64,000 nt of DNA, from assembly GCF_900101905.1 (NCBI RefSeq), contig NZ_FNAJ01000017.1, forward strand, positions 1 to 64,000, given 5' to 3'. This document shows, one piece after another, positions 58,352-64,000 of this stretch. The notes under the pieces are model-generated. The model saw nothing but the letters and a program-made list of their open reading frames with translations. It searched no databases and had not been told where the DNA came from. The DNA is from Myxococcus virescens. Its GTDB lineage: Bacteria; Myxococcota; Myxococcia; Myxococcales; Myxococcaceae. A program made the position numbers and the translations under genes. Numbering within the stretch: position 1 is the stretch's first letter; each line of letters opens with the position of its first letter.

Positions 58352-59422
58352 ATGCCTCAGCGCCCCACCGTGGCGGAAGTGGAATCCATTCTCCGCGCGC
58401 CAGTCCGCGAGAACTGGGAGCAGTTCACCAAGACGCTCAAGACGCTGCCTGCGGATGTGGACCCCGACCTTGCGTCACACGCCGCGTTGAGTCTCATTCA
58501 CGGGCAGCCCGCGTCCCTCTGGTCATTCGGGCGTAACTGCCAGCAGCTTCCTGCCCCTGTCATCCGCGCGCTCCTGGGTCGCCTCGAAGCCGACTCCCGG
58601 CCCCACGCCTATTTCCTACGCGAAGCGGTCCCCCAAGAAGCCTCAGACGACGAGCTCCGAGCGACCTGGAAGGAGGCACTCCAGGGCCTGCTCGACCTGG
58701 AGACGACGTATGCGTGGGGCTCGAAGCAGCGCAAAGCAAAGTTCCAGGCGCTGGCGAACACCCCGTCCTTGCTCCAGGCCATCCAGACCGCTGTCGTGGC
58801 CTGTGAGCAGGTGTCGCTGGACATGCTGGCCGTGCTGACGGTGGATGCATCGGACGCCTCGGTCGATGCGCTCATTCCCCATGTGGAGCGGGCCGTGCAG
58901 AGCCAGGGCTGGGAGTTGGACCGTCTGGAGGACTTGCGCAAGCACGCGCGCTCCACCCCCGTGATGGACGACCTGTTCGCGCGAATGGAGGCCCTGCTCC
59001 AGGGACGTCGCGCGCGCTCGCCCGCGCTCGACCTGGCGCGGCGCCTGGGCTTCGGTGAGCTGGATGCCATCTGGTTCAGGACCTACCTTCTGGCTGGGGA
59101 CACCCAGGCGACGAACGCCCTCGTCCATCATTGCAACATCAACGTGGATAGCCGCTCCCCTCGCTGGTTCAGTGTCTGGCAGACATCCCGAAAGGATGGC
59201 CTCGATAGAAACGCCTGGAGCGACACCCACTTCGACAACGAAAAGCTGCACAAGGACATCCTGGGACTTGGCGCATGCGAGTTGATGCAACTTCCTGATT
59301 GGGTTGCGCGCACAGGCAAGCGCCTCGGCGCAGCGTGGAACTTCAACGACAGCGCGTTGATGACGAACCTTCGCGGGAAGAAACGCGCAAGACTCGCGGA
59401 GTGGCTTCGCTCGGGCACATGA
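58352..59422 (+). CDS. hypothetical helical protein
   Basis: 356 residues; GGGG lies just before the ATG. I recognise no domain. The chain is mainly alpha-helical by composition (Leu, Ala, Glu, Arg), with no signal peptide, membrane helix or cysteine cluster, so it is probably cytoplasmic. A Trp/Asn-rich C-terminal part (SVWQTSRKDGLDRNAWSDTH, then AAWNFNDSALM) is distinctive. The middle section resembles HEAT-like repeats in rhythm (DASVDALIPHVERAVQ) without a clear motif. It diverges from the AHSA1 gene and converges with the MFS gene. Confidence 0.7.
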   Translation: MPQRPTVAEVESILRAPVRENWEQFTKTLKTLPADVDPDLASHAALSLIHGQPASLWSFGRNCQQLPAPVIRALLGRLEADSRPHAYFLREAVPQEASDDELRATWKEALQGLLDLETTYAWGSKQRKAKFQALANTPSLLQAIQTAVVACEQVSLDMLAVLTVDASDASVDALIPHVERAVQSQGWELDRLEDLRKHARSTPVMDDLFARMEALLQGRRARSPALDLARRLGFGELDAIWFRTYLLAGDTQATNALVHHCNINVDSRSPRWFSVWQTSRKDGLDRNAWSDTHFDNEKLHKDILGLGACELMQLPDWVARTGKRLGAAWNFNDSALMTNLRGKKRARLAEWLRSGT

Positions 59423-59435
59423 GCCGCTCGGCTCA
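59420..59435. terminator. 16-base inverted repeat joining two convergent stop codons
   Basis: TGAGCCGCTCGGCTCA is a near-perfect inverted repeat (arms TGAGCC/GGCTCA, loop GCTC). Its first three bases are the stop of the plus-strand gene and its last three the stop of the minus-strand MFS gene. It can act as a compact bidirectional terminator hairpin. Confidence 0.5.
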
Positions 59436-60866
59436 CCCCACCCTGCGGCCCCCGATGTGCGCCCCGGCATTGGGCGACAACCGGCGATAGAGCGGTCCGG
59501 CCAGCGACGACATGATGCCCACCGCGATGAACGGCAGCACGAAGCGGTCCGGCGTCAACGGCGCCTCGCCAGCGCCGCGCGCCAGGTGCAGCATCAACCC
59601 GCCGAAGCTGATGCCCAACCCCAGCGCCATCTGCATCGTCACCACGGACAGCGTGGACGCGCCGCTCACCGTGTCCGGAGGGATGTCCGCATACGCCACG
59701 GTGTTGATCGCGGTGAACTGCATCGAGCGCATGAATCCGCTGACCATGAGCACGCCAACGATGAGCGGAATCGGCGTGCTGTTCCGGAAGATGGCCGGCA
59801 GCGCGGTCAGGACGGCGGACGCCAGGTTGGCGAAGATGAGCGTTTGCCGGAAGCCGAATCGCCGGATGATGTAGGGCGCCACCGACTTGCAGGCGAGCGC
59901 GCCCACGCCGCCGCCGATGGTCACCAGCCCTGCCTCGACGGGCGTCCAGCCCAGGCCGACCTGAAACAGCAGCGGCAGGAGGAAGGGCGACGCCCCCAGG
60001 CCCATGCGCGTCAGGGTTCCGCCAATCAGGCTGGCCCGGAAGGTGTCGATGCGCAGCAGCCGGAGATTCAACACGGGCCGCTCCACGCGCAGCGCGTGCC
60101 ACACGTAGGCCCCCAGCGACGAGAACGCGACGGCCGCGAGCCCCAGTTGCAACGGCAGCGGCATCAGCCCGATGCCCACCGTCTCCGCCGCGCCAATCAG
60201 CGTGGTGATGGCGACGGCCACGAGCACGAAGCCCCGCGTGTCGAAGGGTCCCGGGTCCGGCTGGTGCAGCGGCGGAACGAAGCGCGCCACCGCGAGCATG
60301 CCCAGGATGCCCACGGGCACGTTGATGAAGAAAATCCACGGCCAGTCCGCGACGCCTAAGATGAGGCCCGCCAGCGGAGGCCCCACCAGCGGGCCCACGA
60401 GCGCCGGCATGGTGAACCAGCTCAAGGCGGCCACCAGGCGCTCTCGCGGCGCCGAGCTCACCACGATGATGCGCCCCACGGGCGTCATCAACGCACCGCC
60501 CAGCCCCTGGAGGGTGCGGAAGATGACCAACTGGGTCAGCGACTGAGAGAAGCCGCAGAGCACCGAGCCCAGCAGGAACACGCTCATCGCGAACATGAAG
60601 ACGCGACGGGGTCCGAACCGGTCCGCCACCCAGCCGCTCGCGGGCGTGAGCACCGCCAACGCCAGGATGTACGACGTCAGCGCCAGCTTCAGGTGGATGG
60701 GGTCGGTGCCGAACGCCAGCGACAACCGGGGCAGCGCGGTCGACAGCGCGGTGGAGTCCACGAACTCCATGAACAGCGCGCTGGCCACCGCAATCGAGGC
60801 CAGCCGCGAGCCCCTTGGAGCATCTCCACCTGCCTCAGCGTTGCTGGAAGCCGGATGCCCAGGCAC
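59433..60866 (-). CDS. MFS drug:H+ antiporter, DHA2 (EmrB/QacA) type
   Basis: 477 residues with about 14 hydrophobic helices, the DHA2 layout. Motif A-like loop GWVADRFGPRRVF lies after helix 2, TLQGLGGALMTPVGR matches the family's motif in helix 4, and PLVGPPLAGLI matches motif C. The Asp in FMEFVDSTALSTALPRL (helix 1) is the D1 motif of DHA2 pumps. The N-terminal 20 residues are soluble. Substrate unknown; such pumps export hydrophobic or cationic drugs. It is next to the rhamnose operon on the same strand with only three bases between it and rfbC, so it may be read through from there. Confidence 0.9.
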   Translation of the reverse strand: MPGHPASSNAEAGGDAPRGSRLASIAVASALFMEFVDSTALSTALPRLSLAFGTDPIHLKLALTSYILALAVLTPASGWVADRFGPRRVFMFAMSVFLLGSVLCGFSQSLTQLVIFRTLQGLGGALMTPVGRIIVVSSAPRERLVAALSWFTMPALVGPLVGPPLAGLILGVADWPWIFFINVPVGILGMLAVARFVPPLHQPDPGPFDTRGFVLVAVAITTLIGAAETVGIGLMPLPLQLGLAAVAFSSLGAYVWHALRVERPVLNLRLLRIDTFRASLIGGTLTRMGLGASPFLLPLLFQVGLGWTPVEAGLVTIGGGVGALACKSVAPYIIRRFGFRQTLIFANLASAVLTALPAIFRNSTPIPLIVGVLMVSGFMRSMQFTAINTVAYADIPPDTVSGASTLSVVTMQMALGLGISFGGLMLHLARGAGEAPLTPDRFVLPFIAVGIMSSLAGPLYRRLSPNAGAHIGGRRVG

Positions 60867-60869
60867 GGT

Positions 60870-61421
60870 TCAGCCCACGTACTCCGGAAGCAAGGGCGCG
60901 TCGCGGAGTCTCGGGGCCTGGGCATCCTTGGGCGACAACCGCGGCTCGCGCACCGGCCAGGGAATCGCGAGGTCCGGGTCATTCCACACGACGCTCCGCT
61001 CCGTCTCCGGCGCGTAGAGCGCGGTGCACTTGTAGTGGAAGTCCGCGGAGTCACTCACCACGCAGAAGCCGTGGGCGAAACCCGGCGGAATCCAGAGCTG
61101 ACGGCGGTTGTCCGAGGACAGCTCCGCCGCCACCCACTGGCCGAAGGTGGGCGAGCCGCGCCGCACGTCCACCGCGACGTCGTACACGGCGCCCGCCAAC
61201 ACCTGCACCAGCTTCCCCTGAGCCTGCGGCTCCTGGAAGTGCAGGCCCCGCAGCGTCCCCTTCGCCGAGCGCGAGTAGTTGTCCTGCACGAAGGGCCCGG
61301 GGATGCCCACGGCCGCGTACCGCGCCGCATGGAACATCTCCATGAAGAAGCCGCGGTCATCACCGAAGACCTTGGGCTCCAGCAGCAGCACGTCCGGAAT
61401 CTCCAGCGGCGTCACCTTCAC
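60870..61421 (-). CDS. rfbC: dTDP-4-dehydrorhamnose 3,5-epimerase
   Basis: 183 residues from GTG; the start overlaps the rfbA stop in a GTGA quartet. Cupin-fold epimerase of dTDP-L-rhamnose synthesis: [19 protein letters not shown], the catalytic-His segment [26 protein letters not shown] and [10 protein letters not shown] are all family signatures. Length matches RfbC/RmlC. It acts third in the pathway, on the product of rfbB. Confidence 0.96.
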   Translation of the reverse strand: MKVTPLEIPDVLLLEPKVFGDDRGFFMEMFHAARYAAVGIPGPFVQDNYSRSAKGTLRGLHFQEPQAQGKLVQVLAGAVYDVAVDVRRGSPTFGQWVAAELSSDNRRQLWIPPGFAHGFCVVSDSADFHYKCTALYAPETERSVVWNDPDLAIPWPVREPRLSPKDAQAPRLRDAPLLPEYVG

Positions 61422-62299
61422 GAAACAGCCCCTCGGTTCTCCGCGAGCGCTCGCAGGTACTGGCCGTAGTCGTTCTTGAGCATCGGCTCTGCCAGCGTCA
61501 GCAGTTGCTGCGCGCCGATGTACCCCATGCGGAACGCAATCTCCTCCGGGCACGCCACCTTGAGGCCCTGGCGGCGCTCGATGATTTCGATGAAGTTCGA
61601 CGCCTGCATCAGCGACTCGTGCGTGCCGGTGTCCAGCCACGCGTAGCCGCGCCCCATCAGCTCCACGTCGAGCTGGCCGCGTCGCAGGTACTCCGCGTTG
61701 ACGTCGGTAATCTCCAGCTCGCCCCGCTTGCTCGGCTTGAGGCCCGCGGCGATGTCCAGCACCTGGTTGTCGTAGAAGTACAGCCCGGTGACGGCGTAGT
61801 TGGACTTCGGCTTCAGCGGCTTCTCCTCCAGGCTCACCGCGCGGTTCTTCGCGTCCAGCTCCACCACGCCGTAACGCTCCGGGTCCTTCACGTAGTACCC
61901 GAACACCGTCGCGCCCGAGATACGCGACGCCGCGCGCTTCACCAGCTCGCTCAGGCCGTGGCCGTAGAAGATGTTGTCGCCCAGCACCAGCGACACGCTG
62001 TCAGCGCCCACGAAGTCCCGGCCGATGACGAAGGCCTGGGCCAGTCCCTCCGGCCTGGGCTGCTCCGCATAGCTGAAGCGCATGCCCCACTGGTCGCCGC
62101 TGCCCAGCAGCTCTTGGAAGCGCGGCAGGTCCTGCGGCGTGGAGATGACCAGCACGTCCCGCATCCCCGCGAGCATCAGCGTGCTCAGGGGGTAGTAGAT
62201 CATCGGCTTGTCATGCACGGGCAGCAGCTGCTTGCTGACCACGCGCGTCAGTGGGTACAGCCGCGTCCCCGAGCCACCGGCGAGGATGATGCCTTTCAT
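61418..62299 (-). CDS. rfbA: glucose-1-phosphate thymidylyltransferase
   Basis: 293 residues starting MKGIILAGG, with CGAGGTGGA upstream; a GTG two codons earlier is possible. First enzyme of dTDP-L-rhamnose synthesis, joining dTTP and glucose-1-phosphate. Signatures: [11 protein letters not shown] nucleotide loop, [27 protein letters not shown], and [20 protein letters not shown]. Length is typical. Second-to-last gene of the rfbB-rfbD-rfbA-rfbC operon. Confidence 0.97.
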   Translation of the reverse strand: MKGIILAGGSGTRLYPLTRVVSKQLLPVHDKPMIYYPLSTLMLAGMRDVLVISTPQDLPRFQELLGSGDQWGMRFSYAEQPRPEGLAQAFVIGRDFVGADSVSLVLGDNIFYGHGLSELVKRAASRISGATVFGYYVKDPERYGVVELDAKNRAVSLEEKPLKPKSNYAVTGLYFYDNQVLDIAAGLKPSKRGELEITDVNAEYLRRGQLDVELMGRGYAWLDTGTHESLMQASNFIEIIERRQGLKVACPEEIAFRMGYIGAQQLLTLAEPMLKNDYGQYLRALAENRGAVS

Positions 62300-62314
62300 G
62301 TCCACCTCGGCACT

Positions 62315-63217
62315 TCAGTGTCCCCGAGCCGCGAGCCAGGTCGCATGGAAGCGCGACAAGGACTCCGCGAGCGACAAGGGAGGAACGGAAAGTTCGGCAC
62401 GAGCCTTGTCGGTGCGCAGGCCACTCTTGAGCGGGCGGGGGCTGGCGAGCTTCAGCTCCGCCATCCGGGTAGGAACGATGAGCCTCGCATCGAATCCGAA
62501 CACCTCGCACAGTGCGCGGCCAAAGCCCACCCTGTCGATGACCGTTCCGCCGCAAGTGTTCCACACTCCACCCAGCCGCCGCGTCCCCAACTCCACCAGC
62601 ATGGCGGCCACGTTGTCCGCGAAGCTGGGCGACACGATCTGGTCCTCGAAGAGGCGCACCTGCTGCCCCTTCTCCAGCGCCGTCACCAGCCAGGCACCGA
62701 AGTTGAGCCGGCCCTCCACCGGAGGCCAGCCATACACCACGGCGGTGCGAGCAATGGTGCAGCCGGGCGCGAGCACGCGCGCGGCCTGCTCCCCCATGTG
62801 CTTCGTCACGGAGTACACGCCGCGAGGATTCGGAATCGCGTCCTCGGAATAGGGCCCGGCCTCGCCGTCGAAGACGTAGTCCGTGGACACGTGCACCAGG
62901 TGCGCCCCGGCCTTGCGAGCACTCCGCGCCACGGCGGCGGCCGCGGTGACATTCCCCGCGTACGCGGCCTCCGGGTCCTTCTCGCAGGCATCCACCTCCG
63001 TCATGGAGGCGCAGTGGATGACCACCTCGGGCGCGGCGGTCTCCACGGCGGCGGCGACGTCCGCCTCGCGCGTGAGGTCCACGCTCGCGTAGCCATACGC
63101 TCCGCCCGTGCGCCGGGCACCTCGGCCCAGGCCCACCACCTGGTGCCCGCCCTGGTGGAGCAAGGAACACACGCGGCTGCCCACCAGCCCGTTGGACCCC
63201 GTGACGAGCAAGCGCAT
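62315..63217 (-). CDS. rfbD: dTDP-4-dehydrorhamnose reductase
   Basis: 300 residues. Short-chain dehydrogenase fold: NAD(P)-binding GSNGLVGS at the N-terminus, STDYVFDG, catalytic YSVTKHMGE (Tyr/Lys) and FGAWLV. Last enzyme of the pathway, making dTDP-L-rhamnose. The ATG lies three bases after the rfbB stop. The sequence is more diverged than its neighbours (for example SVTK for the usual GxTK), but order and motifs support the call. Confidence 0.9.
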   Translation of the reverse strand: MRLLVTGSNGLVGSRVCSLLHQGGHQVVGLGRGARRTGGAYGYASVDLTREADVAAAVETAAPEVVIHCASMTEVDACEKDPEAAYAGNVTAAAAVARSARKAGAHLVHVSTDYVFDGEAGPYSEDAIPNPRGVYSVTKHMGEQAARVLAPGCTIARTAVVYGWPPVEGRLNFGAWLVTALEKGQQVRLFEDQIVSPSFADNVAAMLVELGTRRLGGVWNTCGGTVIDRVGFGRALCEVFGFDARLIVPTRMAELKLASPRPLKSGLRTDKARAELSVPPLSLAESLSRFHATWLAARGH

Positions 63218-63220
63218 GGC

Positions 63221-64000
63221 TCAGGCCCTCCCCTGCAGGCGCGTGCGGTACTGCGTTTCGAAGTACTGGCGATAGGCGCCACTCGTGACGCGCTCCCACC
63301 ACGCGGGGTGGTCCACGAACCAGCGCACCGTCTCCGCCAGGCCCTGCTCGAAGGTGTGCGCGGGCGTCCAGCCCAGCTCCGCACGAATCTTCGACGGGTC
63401 GATGGCGTAGCGCCGGTCATGTCCCGGCCGGTCCTTCACATACTGGATGAGCGACTCCGGCTTGCCCACGAGGCCCAGAATCGCCTTCACGATGTCGATG
63501 TTCCGCCGCTCCGCCCCGCCGCCGATGTTGTAGACCTCGCCGGCCCGACCCTTCTCCAGCGCCAACAGCAGCGCATGGCAGTGGTCCTCCACGTGGAGCC
63601 AGTCGCGCACGTTGCCGCCGTCGCCGTACACCGGCAGCGGCTTGTCGTGCAGCGCGTTCACCACCATCAACGGAATCAACTTCTCCGGGAACTGGTAGCG
63701 GCCGTAGTTGTTCGAGCAGCGCGTGACGACGACATCCAGGTTGAACGTGTGGTGATACGCGAGCGCCACCAGGTCGGAGCTCGTCTTGCTGGCCGAGTAC
63801 GGGCTGGAGGGCTGCAACGGCGAGGACTCGGTGAAGGCGCCCGTGGGCCCCAGCGAGCCGTAGACCTCGTCGGTGGACACCATGAGGAAGCGCTTCACGC
63901 CGCGGGCGCGGCTGGCCTCCAGGAGCTGCTGGGTGCCCAGCACGTTGGTGGTGACGAACACCTCCGGCCCGAGGATGGAGCGGTCGACGTGGCTCTCCGC
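63221..64000 (-). CDS. rfbB: dTDP-glucose 4,6-dehydratase, partial (5' end outside window)
   Basis: 260 residues of the C-terminal part are present; the frame stays open to the window edge and begins AESHVDRSI, the RfbB signature that lies about 80 residues into the protein. Further on are VSTDEVYGS (catalytic Asp/Glu), YSASKTSSD (Tyr/Lys), TRCSNNYGRYQFPEKLIP and VRDWLHVEDHC. It catalyses the second step, dTDP-glucose to the 4-keto-6-deoxy sugar. First of the four rhamnose genes in this window. Confidence 0.96.
   Translation of the reverse strand, partial: AESHVDRSILGPEVFVTTNVLGTQQLLEASRARGVKRFLMVSTDEVYGSLGPTGAFTESSPLQPSSPYSASKTSSDLVALAYHHTFNLDVVVTRCSNNYGRYQFPEKLIPLMVVNALHDKPLPVYGDGGNVRDWLHVEDHCHALLLALEKGRAGEVYNIGGGAERRNIDIVKAILGLVGKPESLIQYVKDRPGHDRRYAIDPSKIRAELGWTPAHTFEQGLAETVRWFVDHPAWWERVTSGAYRQYFETQYRTRLQGRA

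Noticed and set aside
60870-64000. Rhamnose genes as part of the lipopeptide cluster (glycosylation)
   Set aside because: No glycosyltransferase is present in the window, and several unrelated genes separate the operon from the cluster; more likely for surface polysaccharide.

Overview
This is a high-GC stretch of a bacterial chromosome whose codon use, GTG/TTG starts and gene content suggest a myxobacterium (Myxococcus or a close relative). Pointers are a Ser/Thr protein kinase with an N-terminal zinc ribbon, PEGA and TPR envelope proteins, and large secondary metabolism. Assignments come from reading the sequence only; no database search was possible.

Left flank (1-11.2 kb), ordinary chromosome: an alpha/beta hydrolase; an overlapping pair for tRNA wobble-base modification (tgt and an MnmC-like methyltransferase); an ABC-F translation-type ATPase of the YbiT group; a short uncertain ORF; a YihY/BrkB membrane protein; and a three-gene operon of PEGA outer-membrane protein, TPR protein and Ser/Thr kinase.

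Core (11.2-55.7 kb), a nonribosomal lipopeptide gene cluster. Five synthetases are present: one on the minus strand (11213-17449, A-PCP-C-A-PCP-reductase) and four on the plus strand: 20214-23501 (C-A-PCP), 23498-29644 (TubC-type docking-C-A-PCP-E-C), 31470-36017 (degenerate C-A-PCP-E) and 40669-50547 (FAAL-ACP-C-A-PCP-C-A-PCP-C). Two proteins end in an orphan C domain, and two begin with an A domain or with a degenerate C domain followed by A. The simplest order is therefore 40669 -> 31470 -> 20214 -> 23498 -> 11213, giving an N-acylated heptapeptide released reductively as an aldehyde or alcohol. Hand-read specificity codes suggest acyl-X-Val-Asp-X-(D)Asn-(Glu?)-Gly. Tailoring and accessory genes are three different B12-binding-type radical SAM proteins with three different cysteine spacings, a JmjC/cupin_8 hydroxylase, an SHMT-like PLP enzyme, a tandem GNAT protein, a membrane M28 metallopeptidase, an unrecognised 324-residue protein and an MFS exporter. 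A C-like domain with a destroyed active site directly before an Asp-type A domain resembles the 'interface domains' that recruit beta-hydroxylases in beta-hydroxyaspartate siderophores; the JmjC protein is a candidate partner. I do not recognise this combination as a described pathway.

Right flank (55.7-64 kb): a secreted DUF4185-like protein with two carbohydrate-binding-like repeats, an AHSA1/SRPBCC protein behind a pair of operator-like repeats, an unknown protein, a 14-TM-type MFS transporter, and the dTDP-L-rhamnose operon (rfbB, rfbD, rfbA, rfbC on the minus strand; rfbB runs off the window). Bases 1-206 hold nothing I can call.
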